Under the pieces are notes generated by a model. It was given only the letters and a program-made list of their open reading frames with translations, made no database searches and was not told the origin of the DNA. The position numbers were made by a program, and so were the translations under genes. This document shows, piece by piece, positions 35,012 to 43,385 of a stretch of 64,000 nt of DNA; position 1 is the stretch's first letter, and each line of letters begins with the position of its first letter. The DNA is from Rhizobium indicum. Its GTDB lineage: Bacteria; Pseudomonadota; Alphaproteobacteria; Rhizobiales; Rhizobiaceae. The stretch lies in NCBI RefSeq assembly GCF_005862305.2, contig NZ_CP054022.1, positions 682,001-746,000 on the forward strand, read 5' to 3'.

Positions 35012-35029
35012 GACTTGGGATTCCAAGTC
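35012..35029 (+). terminator. Hairpin after the nuclease-like gene
   Basis: Perfect 7-bp arms GACTTGG/CCAAGTC with a 4-nt loop, 12 bp past the stop. No clear U-tract follows, so it is a weak terminator candidate. Confidence 0.35.
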
Positions 35030-35083
35030 AGCATGATTTGCGATCCAAGACCGGCAAATTCCAGCTTTGACCAATCCCCAAGC

Positions 35084-36007
35084 CTAAGGCCAGTCCGCAT
35101 AGCCCGAGGACAGCATGCTGTTTTCCGAGCCGGCCGAAGCGCGGGCGATTTCGCGGTAGCCGGCGGGTGAAAGGCCGGTCTTGCGCTTGAAGAAATGGCT
35201 GAAATAGGTCGGGTCGCGAAAGCCGAGGCTGTCGGAGATTTCCTGGATATTGCGGGCCGATCGCTCCAATCTCAGCTTTGCCTCCTGCACCACGCGCTCA
35301 TGCAGGAGCTGGATCGGCGAGCGGCCGAGCGCCCTTTGGCAAATGGAATGCAGCCGGTCGGCCGTGACGCCCAGCTCCGCGGCATAGTCGCTGATCGGCC
35401 GGTGCTGGCGGAAACCGGCCTCGACCAGTTGCCGGTATCGCTGCAGGATCGATCCGGTTTCGCCCTGCCCGCGCTGCTCGCTTCTCTCGCCATCGGAGCC
35501 GCGCCACAGCGCCATCAGAATGAGCCTAATATAGGCGGATGCGACCATCCATGAGGAGCGGGAGGGATCGCCCAGTTCCCGAACGAAACCAGAAATCAGC
35601 GGGCTGATTTCGGCCACTGCTGAGGGATCCAATGCCTCGACCAGCTTGCGCTGCTCGGTGAAGATGCGCAGCGAATAGGACTCCACCTTGTCGCCGATCG
35701 CATCGACCATGATCTGCGGCGAAGCCCCGACCAGATGAGCCGCGGTTCCGGCTGATATCGACAAGTCGCATCGCGCCTGCGGCGGCAGGAAGGCAAGCAG
35801 CGGTCCGTGCAGCGGCCGGTGTTCGCCATTGTCGAAGTGAAGCTCCCCACTCCCCTCCCCGAGCAGAAGGACATGGTGGAAATCGGCATACAGCCCTTTT
35901 TGAAAACGGATACGCCGGTGCGACAGCGACGGAGCGTGCCACTCGCCTCTGGCATAGTGATGAATCCCTCCGTCCGTCGCCAACGCTTCTCCTCCGCTCC
36001 CAGTCAA
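35084..36007 (-). CDS. AraC-family transcriptional regulator of the adjacent aromatic locus
   Basis: 307 residues. The N-terminal cupin ligand domain has HHYARGEWHAPSLSHRRIRF and FHHVLLLGEGSGELHFDNGE. The C-terminal double HTH has ISDYAAELGVTADRLHSICQ and IQEISDSLGFRDPTYFSHFF, a strong AraC signature. It is divergent from the ALDH-Liv-SDR operon, separated by about 250 bp that contain a 13-bp-period repeat array, and probably controls it (inference). Confidence 0.92.
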   Translation of the reverse strand: MTGSGGEALATDGGIHHYARGEWHAPSLSHRRIRFQKGLYADFHHVLLLGEGSGELHFDNGEHRPLHGPLLAFLPPQARCDLSISAGTAAHLVGASPQIMVDAIGDKVESYSLRIFTEQRKLVEALDPSAVAEISPLISGFVRELGDPSRSSWMVASAYIRLILMALWRGSDGERSEQRGQGETGSILQRYRQLVEAGFRQHRPISDYAAELGVTADRLHSICQRALGRSPIQLLHERVVQEAKLRLERSARNIQEISDSLGFRDPTYFSHFFKRKTGLSPAGYREIARASAGSENSMLSSGYADWP

Positions 36008-36197
36008 ACAATGCTGATATCACCGGATAATTACAATATTAACCCAATAAATCGCATTCCATCGGCGCCAGATCGGCGTAACCTTTTCTCCATCAGCCTT
36101 TGGGAGGAGGCTCTTCAACAGATGCAGGAACGGTGAGGCCGCCCTCGTGGCGCCGCGTGCGCTCGTTTTCTCCCATGGCAACAATGCAAACCGGCAT

Positions 36198-36249
36198 GCG
36201 GCGCCAGCACGTGGCGCCAATGCGTGGCACCAACACATGGCGAATTGGG
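36198..36249 (+). promoter_or_regulatory. Four-copy 13-bp tandem repeat upstream of ALDH gene
   Basis: Repeats start at 36198 (GCGGCGCCAGCAC), 36211 (GTGGCGCCAATGC), 36224 (GTGGCACCAACAC) and 36237 (ATGGCGAATTGGG). The GGCGCC-type core is spaced exactly 13 bp apart, with the last copy degenerate. Ending 7 bp before the preferred GTG start, they could be regulator half-sites or affect translation. Confidence 0.55.
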
Positions 36250-36256
36250 TGGAACA

Positions 36257-37708
36257 GTGTTTTCGGCAAAGCTGATGATCAACAACGAGGCGATGGATGC
36301 TTCCGAAGGGGCCACCTTCGAACGCATCGATCCGTTGACCGGCGACATCGCAACGATCGCCTCGGCAGGATCGGTTGCCGACATGACAAGAGCGGCCAAT
36401 GCGGGCGCTGCCGCCTTTCCGGACTGGTCGCAGACCGGCCCGGGCGAACGGCGCAGGCTTCTGAATGCCGCAGCCGATATCCTGGACGCCCGCACGCCCG
36501 AACTCATTGCCGCCATGACTGGCGAAACCGGCGCAACCGCGCAATGGGCGGCGATCAATTGCGGGCTCGGCGCGGATATTCTTCGCGAAGCGGCGGCGAT
36601 GACCACGCAAATATCGGGCGAGCTCATTCCTTCAGGCATTCCGGGAAGCCTCGCCATGGCGGTCCGCCAGCCGGCAGGCGTCTGCGTCGGCATTGCCCCC
36701 TGGAACGCACCTGTTATCCTCGGCACCCGCGCCGTCGCCATGCCGCTTGCCTGCGGCAACACGGTCATCCTCAAGGCTTCCGAACTCTGCCCGAAGACCC
36801 ATGGCCTGATCGGCGACATCCTGCGTGACGCCGGCTTTCCGCGCGGCGTCGTCAATGTCGTTTCCAATGCGCCGAGCGATGCCGCCGCTGTCGTCGACGC
36901 ACTGATTGCCCATCCCGCCGTGCGCCGCATCAATTTCACCGGCTCCACCCGTGTCGGCCGGATCATTGCCGAGTCCTCGGCAAGGCATCTCAAGCGCTGC
37001 CTGCTCGAACTCGGCGGCAAGGCGCCGTTCATCGTTCTGGCCGACGCCGATATCGACGAAGCCGTGCGTGCAGCCGCCTTCGGCGCCTTCATGAACCAGG
37101 GCCAGATCTGCATGTCGACCGAGCGTATCATCCTGATGGACGAGATCGCCGATGGCTTCGTCGGCAAGTTCCGGACGAAGGCCGCAACCCTTGTCGCCGG
37201 CAATCCCAGGGACGGCAACACGCCGCTCGGCACGCTGATCAACACTGAGGCCATCAGGCGCGTCCGGTCGCTCGTCGATGATGCCCTGCAGAAGGGCGCA
37301 GTCCTCGTCTGCGGCGGCGAGGCCCACGGCACACTGATGGACGCGACCGTTATCGATCACGTGACGCCTGCCATGCGTATCTACCGCGAGGAAAGCTTTG
37401 GACCGATCGCGGCAATCGTCCGGGTCGGCAGCGTCGACGAGGCCGTGACGGTTGCCAACGACAACGAATACGGGCTTTCGGCCGCCGTTTTTAGCGCCGA
37501 CGTCAATGCGGCGCTCGCCGTCGCCATGCGGCTCGAATCCGGCATCTGCCACATCAACGAAGCCACCGTTTCCGACGAGCCGCAAATGCCCTTCGGCGGC
37601 GTCAAATCAAGCGGCTACGGCCGCTTCGGCGGCAAGGCGGCGATCGACGAATTCACCGAGCTCAGATGGATCACCATGGCCTCGGGAAAACGGCACTATC
37701 CGATCTGA
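36257..37708 (+). CDS. Aldehyde dehydrogenase, vanillin/benzaldehyde dehydrogenase-like (copy 1)
   Basis: About 483 residues. The catalytic Glu (LLELGGKAPFIVL) and Cys (MNQGQICMSTERIIL) are present, and WNAPVILGTRAVAMPLACGN is typical of the vanillin/salicylaldehyde dehydrogenase branch. It oxidises aromatic aldehydes to acids with NAD(P)+. The paralogue at 43386-44831 aligns throughout, and its N-terminus supports GTG 36257 (FSAKLMINNEAMD) behind GGTGGA; ATG 36275 is an alternative. It is the first gene of an operon with a Liv-type importer and an aromatic alcohol dehydrogenase, so vanillin or coniferyl-type aldehydes are the likely substrates (inference). Confidence 0.88.
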   Translation: MFSAKLMINNEAMDASEGATFERIDPLTGDIATIASAGSVADMTRAANAGAAAFPDWSQTGPGERRRLLNAAADILDARTPELIAAMTGETGATAQWAAINCGLGADILREAAAMTTQISGELIPSGIPGSLAMAVRQPAGVCVGIAPWNAPVILGTRAVAMPLACGNTVILKASELCPKTHGLIGDILRDAGFPRGVVNVVSNAPSDAAAVVDALIAHPAVRRINFTGSTRVGRIIAESSARHLKRCLLELGGKAPFIVLADADIDEAVRAAAFGAFMNQGQICMSTERIILMDEIADGFVGKFRTKAATLVAGNPRDGNTPLGTLINTEAIRRVRSLVDDALQKGAVLVCGGEAHGTLMDATVIDHVTPAMRIYREESFGPIAAIVRVGSVDEAVTVANDNEYGLSAAVFSADVNAALAVAMRLESGICHINEATVSDEPQMPFGGVKSSGYGRFGGKAAIDEFTELRWITMASGKRHYPI

Positions 37709-37778
37709 ATTCCAGATCGGCCGACATGAACACTGGGAACGGGCTGGGAGGCCTGCATCAAGAGGGAGGAATGATTTC

Positions 37779-39098
37779 ATGAACGACATTTTCCGCAACG
37801 GCAAATTCAACGCGGCATCGCTGAGCCGCCGCTCTTTCATCGCATCGACGGTGGCGGGCGGTGCGGCGCTGGCGCTTTCGCGCCGCACGGCCTTTGCTCA
37901 AAGCAGCGATACGCTGAAGGTCGGCTTCATCAGCCCGCGCACAGGCCCTCTCGGCGGCTTCGGCGAGACGGACGGTTATGTGCTCGAACTGGCGCGCAAG
38001 GCGCTGGCGAACGGCCTGCAGGCCGGCGGCAAGACCTGGAAGGTGGAGATTCTCGACCAGGACACCCAGTCCGATCCCTCGCGCGCCGGCCAGTTGGCGA
38101 AGGAGCTGATCAACAACCAGGCGATCGACCTGATGCTTGCCGTCTCGACACCCGAAACCATCAATCCGGTGGCCGACGCCTGCGAAGCAGCCGGCATTCC
38201 CTGCCTCTCGACAGTCATGCCCTGGGAAGCCTGGTATTTCGGCCGCGGCGCCAAGCCCGGTGCGCCTTCGCCGTTCAAGTGGACCTATCATTTCGGCTTC
38301 GGCGTCGAAGAGTTCCACAAGGCCTATGTTTCGCAGTGGAACCTGATCGAGACCAACAAGAAGGTCGGCGTCATGTATCCCAACGACGCCGACGGCAATG
38401 CGATCCGCACCCATCTGGCGCCGGCGCTCGCCAAGGAGGGATTCACCATCGTCGATCCCGGCGCCTATGAAACCGGAACCACCGACTTTACCGCGCAGAT
38501 CGCTCTCTTCAGGCAGGAGGGCGTGGAGATCTTCAATTCGTTCCCGATACCGCCCGACTTCGCCGCCTTCTGGCGTCAGGCTGCACAGCAGGGCCTCACC
38601 CAGCAGATCAAGATCTGCCAGATCGCCAAGACGGGTCTGTTTCCCTCCGACATCGAGGCGCTTGGCGATCTCGGCCTGAACATCGGCAGCGCCGCCTACT
38701 GGCACAAGGCCTTCCCCTACAAATCCACGCTGACAGGCGTATCGGGAACCGAACTCGCCGACGGTTATGAAACGGCAAGCGGCAAGCAGTGGACGCAGCA
38801 GCTCGGCGCCAGCCTTGCGCTTCTCGACGCCGGCTTCGATGCGCTGAAGGCCAGCGCCGACGTCAAGAGCAAGGAGGCCGTCGCCAAGGCGATCAGCACG
38901 CTTAAGACCACCACGATCGCCGGCAAGGTCGACTTCACCAGCGGCCCGGTCGCCAACGTCTCCCCCGGACCGATCATCGGCACGCAATGGGTGAAAGCGC
39001 CGGAGGGCTCGAAATTCGCGCTCGACTATGTCGTCACCGAAAACGCCACCGACCCCAATGTCCCGGTCGGCGCCAAGCTCACCGCCTATAACGGATAA
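37779..39098 (+). CDS. Liv-type ABC transporter substrate-binding protein (Tat-exported)
   Basis: 439 residues. The N-terminus has a twin-arginine signal, SRRSFIASTVAGGAALALSR, with cleavage near TAFA/QSS. The mature part is a type I periplasmic binding protein of the branched-chain amino acid/aromatic class (LKVGFISPRTGPLGGFGETD). Members of this branch bind aromatic acids or amides as often as amino acids. The neighbouring aromatic aldehyde and alcohol dehydrogenases favour a lignin-type aromatic ligand (inference). GAGGGAGGA precedes the ATG. Confidence 0.92.
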   Translation: MNDIFRNGKFNAASLSRRSFIASTVAGGAALALSRRTAFAQSSDTLKVGFISPRTGPLGGFGETDGYVLELARKALANGLQAGGKTWKVEILDQDTQSDPSRAGQLAKELINNQAIDLMLAVSTPETINPVADACEAAGIPCLSTVMPWEAWYFGRGAKPGAPSPFKWTYHFGFGVEEFHKAYVSQWNLIETNKKVGVMYPNDADGNAIRTHLAPALAKEGFTIVDPGAYETGTTDFTAQIALFRQEGVEIFNSFPIPPDFAAFWRQAAQQGLTQQIKICQIAKTGLFPSDIEALGDLGLNIGSAAYWHKAFPYKSTLTGVSGTELADGYETASGKQWTQQLGASLALLDAGFDALKASADVKSKEAVAKAISTLKTTTIAGKVDFTSGPVANVSPGPIIGTQWVKAPEGSKFALDYVVTENATDPNVPVGAKLTAYNG

Positions 39099-39104
39099 CG
39101 AACA

Positions 39105-39860
39105 GTGCTGCAGCGGGAAGCTCAAAGACGGCCGGGGGGAGCCTTTCTCTCGGCCAAGGGAATCCACAAGCGGTTCGGCGCGCTGGTGGTGCTGGAGAAT
39201 CTGGACTTTTCCATGGGGGATGGCGAGGCGATCGGCATTGTCGGGCCGAACGGCGCCGGCAAGACAACCCTGCTCAGCGTGCTCGCCGGCGCCTTCCCGC
39301 CGAATGAGGGAAGCATCACCTTCGACGGCGTCGACGTCACGCGCCGGACGGCGGCGGAGCGCTGCCGCTCCGGGCTCGTCCGGACCCATCAGATTCCCAA
39401 GCCCTTCGGCGGCATGACGACCTTCGAAAATGTCTTCGTCGCCGCATCTCACGGTAATGCCGCAAGCCGCGACGAGGCCTATGAGCGCGTGGTGGATTCG
39501 CTTTCGCTCTGCGGCATGCTTGGCGTCGCCAACCGCCCTGCCGACACGCTTGGCCTGCTGGACCGCAAACGCCTGGAGCTTGCCCGTGCGCTTGCCACGC
39601 AGCCGAGGCTGATGCTGCTCGACGAGATCGGCGGCGGCCTGACCGATGGCGAGGCCAGCGAACTGGTGGAAACCATCCTCGAATTGCGCAACCGCGGCAT
39701 CGGCATCGTCTGGATCGAGCATATCGTTCATATCCTCCTGCAGGTGGCGGAGCGGCTGATCTGCATGGACGCCGGCAGGATCATCGCCGATGGCGAACCG
39801 AAAATGGTCATGAGCAATGCGGAGGTGGTCAAGGCCTATCTCGGAGGGACACCCGCATGA
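39105..39860 (+). CDS. Liv-type ABC transporter ATP-binding protein (LivG-like)
   Basis: 251 residues. Walker A GPNGAGKTT, LivG-type insert (SGLVRTHQIPKPFGGMTTFE), Walker B LMLLDEIGGGL, H-loop IVWIEHIVHIL. The canonical LSGG signature loop is shortened to LGLLDRKRLELARAL, which departs from the usual pattern and is worth noting. The GTG start follows the binding-protein stop by 6 bp. Its end overlaps the next ATPase by 4 bp. Confidence 0.92.
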   Translation: MLQREAQRRPGGAFLSAKGIHKRFGALVVLENLDFSMGDGEAIGIVGPNGAGKTTLLSVLAGAFPPNEGSITFDGVDVTRRTAAERCRSGLVRTHQIPKPFGGMTTFENVFVAASHGNAASRDEAYERVVDSLSLCGMLGVANRPADTLGLLDRKRLELARALATQPRLMLLDEIGGGLTDGEASELVETILELRNRGIGIVWIEHIVHILLQVAERLICMDAGRIIADGEPKMVMSNAEVVKAYLGGTPA

Positions 39861-40585
39861 GCCTTCTTTCCATCCGCGACCTCGACGTCCGCCATGGCCT
39901 GCTCCAGGCGGTGCGCGGTGTCAGTTTCGATCTTGCCAAGGGCGAGGTACTGGCGCTGGTCGGCGCAAATGGCGCCGGCAAGACGACGCTGCTCAGATCG
40001 ATCGCCGGCGCCCATCTGCCATCATCCGGCCGCGTCCTTCTCAACGACGAAGATCTGGCCGCCGTCCCGTCCCACAAGCGGATCGCCAAGGGCATCGCCC
40101 TGGTACCGGAAGGCCGGCGCCTGTTTTCGCAGATGACGGTGGAAGAGAACCTGCTTCTCGGAAAGAGCTCCGGCCGCAAGGGCGAGTGGAGCATCGATCG
40201 CGTCCTCGACGCCTTTCCCAACCTGAAACCCCGCCGTCACGCCAAAACGGGACACCTCTCGGGCGGGGAACAGCAGGCGACCGCCATCGGCCGGGCGCTG
40301 ATGAGCAATCCCGATATTCTTCTCCTGGACGAGGTCTCACTCGGGCTTTCGCCTCTGGTCGTCGATCGCGTCTACGCTCAGTTGGAGACCTTGCTCACGT
40401 CGGGGACGACCATCGTGCTCGTCGAACAAGATCTCGCCCGCGCCATGAGCGTGGCAAGCCGCGTCATCTGCATGCTCGAGGGACGCATCGTCCTCGACAG
40501 GCCGGCGGCCGCCGTCACGCGCGAACATGTCACCCAAGCCTATTTCGGATTGCACCGGGCAGCCGGCGAAAGGAGCGCATCGTGA
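39857..40585 (+). CDS. Liv-type ABC transporter ATP-binding protein (LivF-like)
   Basis: 242 residues. Walker A GANGAGKTT, signature LSGGEQQATAIGRAL, Walker B ILLLDEVSLGLSP, H-loop VLVEQDL. It forms the ATPase heterodimer with the preceding LivG-like subunit. Overlaps of 4 bp on both sides (ATGA and GTGA) show strict translational coupling in the operon. Confidence 0.94.
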   Translation: MSLLSIRDLDVRHGLLQAVRGVSFDLAKGEVLALVGANGAGKTTLLRSIAGAHLPSSGRVLLNDEDLAAVPSHKRIAKGIALVPEGRRLFSQMTVEENLLLGKSSGRKGEWSIDRVLDAFPNLKPRRHAKTGHLSGGEQQATAIGRALMSNPDILLLDEVSLGLSPLVVDRVYAQLETLLTSGTTIVLVEQDLARAMSVASRVICMLEGRIVLDRPAAAVTREHVTQAYFGLHRAAGERSAS

Positions 40586-41490
40586 TCAACACCCTGCTCC
40601 AGGGCATTCTGCTCGGCGGCTACTACGCCGTTATCGCCTGCGGCCTGTCCTTCATGTTCTCGGTCATGCGGATCATCAATCTCGCGCATGGCAGCCTGGC
40701 GGTCGCAGCCGCCTACGGGTTGTGGCTGCTCGCCGCCAAAGCCGGCATTCCACCCTTCGCCGGTCTGCTGATCGTGCTGCCGGTCATGGCGGCGGCCGGC
40801 TGGCTGTTGCAGCGCTTCATTCTGGAGCGCAGCGCCCGCGGCGGCACGCTCCTGCCGATTCTCACGACCTTCGGCCTGTCGATCGTCATCGACAACCTGC
40901 TGTTCGAGCAGTTCGGCGCCGACACAAGGTCGCTCGCGCCCTTCATCGGCAACCTGTCCTATGCTTCCTGGCAACTGCCGGGCCACATCTTCGTCGGCAA
41001 GCTGGCCGTCCTGATGATGGTGACGGCAGTCCTTATTCTCGGCGGGTTGCAGTTCTTCCTGAGCCGATTTGCGCTGGGTCGCGCGATCCGCGCCACGGCG
41101 GAGGATCCCGATACGGCAGGGCTGGTCGGCATCGACGCCCGCAGAGTCAACGCCGTCGCCACCGCGATCACCATGGTCACGGTCGGCATCGCCGGTGCTT
41201 TTCTCGGGATGCGGGCAACCTTCAGCCCCTATGCCGGCGGCCCACAGCTTCTCTTCGCCTTCGAGGCGGCCGTCATCGGCGGCGCAGGTTCGCTATGGGG
41301 CACACTTGCCGGCGGCATCGTTCTCGGTCTTGCCCAATCGCTCGGCGCGCAATTGCATCCGCAAGGCTTCCTGATCGGCGGCCATGCGGTGTTCCTGCTG
41401 GTGCTTTTCATTCGGCTGTCCCGGTTCGGCATGCCGGTTCTCGACAAACTTGGCGCCTCCCTGCGCGCCCGTCTCCGGAGCCCGACATGA
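40582..41490 (+). CDS. Liv-type ABC transporter permease (LivH-like)
   Basis: 302 residues with a GTG start inside the LivF stop. About eight membrane segments; the LivH signature GLSFMFSVMRIINLAHGSLA near the N-terminus and AFEAAVIGGAGSLWGTLAGG near the C-terminus are plain. Inner-membrane permease half, paired with the LivM-like subunit that starts at its stop codon. Confidence 0.93.
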   Translation: MINTLLQGILLGGYYAVIACGLSFMFSVMRIINLAHGSLAVAAAYGLWLLAAKAGIPPFAGLLIVLPVMAAAGWLLQRFILERSARGGTLLPILTTFGLSIVIDNLLFEQFGADTRSLAPFIGNLSYASWQLPGHIFVGKLAVLMMVTAVLILGGLQFFLSRFALGRAIRATAEDPDTAGLVGIDARRVNAVATAITMVTVGIAGAFLGMRATFSPYAGGPQLLFAFEAAVIGGAGSLWGTLAGGIVLGLAQSLGAQLHPQGFLIGGHAVFLLVLFIRLSRFGMPVLDKLGASLRARLRSPT

Positions 41491-42536
41491 GCCCCAACGC
41501 GACCCCCAGCACGACCTTCGCCTCCAACGGAATATCGATAGAGCGCTGGACGAAATCGTCGCGGGTGGCGCTTGGCTGCATGGCCGCGGTGCTTGCCCTG
41601 CTGATGTTTGCCCCAGCCGTGCTCGGCGCCGGCGCGATCGACCGGCTGACGGCTCTGTTCATCTACGTGATCCTTGCCGCCATGTGGAATGCGCTGGCCG
41701 GGTTCGGCGGGCTGGTCTCGGTCGGCCAGCAGGTGTTCTTCGGCCTCGGCGCCTATTTCACCATCCGGCTTGCCGATGCGGGGCTCAATCCCTTCGTCTC
41801 GCTGTTTGCCGCCGCGGTCGTGACCGGCGCGCTGTCGATCCCGCTTTCGCTGTTCATGCTGCGGCTGAAGGGCGGCGAGTTCGCGATCGGCATGTGGGTC
41901 GTCGCCACACTCGCCCACCTGCTCGTCAACCTCGACGGCCTGATCCAGGGGGAAACGGGAACTTCACTGATCTCGCTCAACGTCTATGACAGCGGCACGC
42001 GGCGAGCGACGATCTACTGGCTCGCCTTGACGGCCATGGCCGCCCTGCTCGGCGCTCTCTTCATCCTGATGCGCAGCCGCGCGGGCGCTGCCATGCAGGC
42101 AATCCGCGACAATGAGGAGGCGGCAACCTCGGTCGGCGTGCGCGTGATCGCCACCAAGCGGCTGCTCTTCGTGCTCGCCGCCTTCGGCATCGCGGTCGCC
42201 GGAGGCCTGTGGCTGGCGACCGCCACCACCTTCCAGCCGAAGACCTATTTCAGCGTCCAGTGGACGGCCTACATGATCTTCATGGTGCTGGTCGGCGGGA
42301 TCGGCAAGTTCGAAGGCGCGATCCTCGGCGCCATCCTGTTCTTCGTGATCGAAACCTTCTTCGGCGGAGCCGGCGTCTGGTACCTGATCGGCCTCGGCGC
42401 CACCGCCGTGATTTTCTCGCTCTACCTGCCGCGCGGCCTGTGGGGCGAAATCGAGCGCCGCTACGATTTTCAACTTCTGCCGGTCGGCTACCGGCTGAAA
42501 TTGCCCGGTCCGCATAAAATCAAATGGGAAGAATGA
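41487..42536 (+). CDS. Liv-type ABC transporter permease (LivM-like)
   Basis: 349 residues, about nine membrane segments. LivM signatures NALAGFGGLVSVGQQVFFGL and MAAMQAIRDNEEAATSVGV-type cytoplasmic loop are visible, then MVLVGGIGKFEGAILGAILF. It completes a five-component importer with the preceding four genes. It overlaps the LivH-like gene by 4 bp. Confidence 0.93.
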   Translation: MSPNATPSTTFASNGISIERWTKSSRVALGCMAAVLALLMFAPAVLGAGAIDRLTALFIYVILAAMWNALAGFGGLVSVGQQVFFGLGAYFTIRLADAGLNPFVSLFAAAVVTGALSIPLSLFMLRLKGGEFAIGMWVVATLAHLLVNLDGLIQGETGTSLISLNVYDSGTRRATIYWLALTAMAALLGALFILMRSRAGAAMQAIRDNEEAATSVGVRVIATKRLLFVLAAFGIAVAGGLWLATATTFQPKTYFSVQWTAYMIFMVLVGGIGKFEGAILGAILFFVIETFFGGAGVWYLIGLGATAVIFSLYLPRGLWGEIERRYDFQLLPVGYRLKLPGPHKIKWEE

Positions 42537-42576
42537 GCCGGCTTAATTCCGGATTCTCTTGCGAAAGGTGACGTTC

Positions 42577-43362
42577 ATGCTTTTTGGTAAAACAATCCTG
42601 GTGACCGGCGTGGCTTCAGGCATCGGCGCCCGCACGGCGGAACTGGCCGGCCAGATGGGCGCCGAGGTCATCGGCGTCGATGTGCGCGAGCCGGTGAGTG
42701 GAAGTGCCGCCTTCATCAAGGGTGATCTCTCGACCCCATCAGGCATTGCCGAGATCGTCGCGCAGCTTCCAGTGCGCCTCGACGCGCTCGCCAATGTCGC
42801 CGGCCTTTCCGGCAGCACAGGCGTCGTCTCGACGCTCGCCGTGAATTTCTACGGCCTTCGCGCCCTGTCGGAAGCCGTGGCGCCCCGTCTCCGTGAAGGC
42901 GGCGCCGTCGTCAACGTCGCCTCGATTGCCGGCTATGGCTGGCGCGCCAATCTCGAGCGGGCAAAGTCCTTGGCCGCCATTGAAGGCTTTCCCGAGGTGG
43001 CGGCGGTTGTGGCCGAACACGGCCTCAAGGACGAAGAAGGCTATCCGCTCTCCAAGGAACTGCTGCTGCTCTGGACCATGCGCGCCGCCCATCAGGCATT
43101 GTTCAAAAACCGCGGCATCCGGGTCAATGCGGTCAGCCCCGGGCCGGTGGAAACGCCGATCCTCAAGCAGTTCCGCGCCGTGCTCGGCGACGCCAGGGTC
43201 GACAGCGACATCACCCGCGTCGGCCGGGCCGGCACCTCCGCCGATATCGCCCCCGCCGTGCTCTTCCTCTGCTCGGATGGCGCACGCTGGATCAACGGCG
43301 CCAATCTTGCCGTCGACGGCGGCCTCGAAGCTTCCATCAACGCCGAAGTCCTCGGCTTCTAG
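42577..43362 (+). CDS. calA: SDR dehydrogenase, coniferyl-alcohol dehydrogenase-like
   Basis: 261 residues. Cofactor loop TGVASGIGARTAELA, catalytic Ser in NVASIAGYGWRANLE and the Tyr-x3-Lys in EEGYPLSKELLLLW. The long insert between Ser and Tyr (LERAKSLAAIEGFPEVAAVV) and the ending DGGLEASI match the CalA/3-alpha-hydroxysteroid dehydrogenase branch. CalA oxidises coniferyl alcohol to coniferyl aldehyde. Start 42577 has GAAAGGTGA upstream. The operon supplies both an importer and aldehyde dehydrogenases. A related bicyclic or steroid alcohol is the main alternative substrate. Confidence 0.8.
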   Translation: MLFGKTILVTGVASGIGARTAELAGQMGAEVIGVDVREPVSGSAAFIKGDLSTPSGIAEIVAQLPVRLDALANVAGLSGSTGVVSTLAVNFYGLRALSEAVAPRLREGGAVVNVASIAGYGWRANLERAKSLAAIEGFPEVAAVVAEHGLKDEEGYPLSKELLLLWTMRAAHQALFKNRGIRVNAVSPGPVETPILKQFRAVLGDARVDSDITRVGRAGTSADIAPAVLFLCSDGARWINGANLAVDGGLEASINAEVLGF

Positions 43363-43385
43363 TTCTTGTCCCAAGGAGACCTCCG

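Noticed and set aside
37758..39731. 657-codon open frame on the minus strand
   Set aside because: It is exactly antisense to the Liv-type binding-protein and ATPase genes. GC-rich codon use leaves the opposite strand open; the sequence is low-complexity and has no domain.
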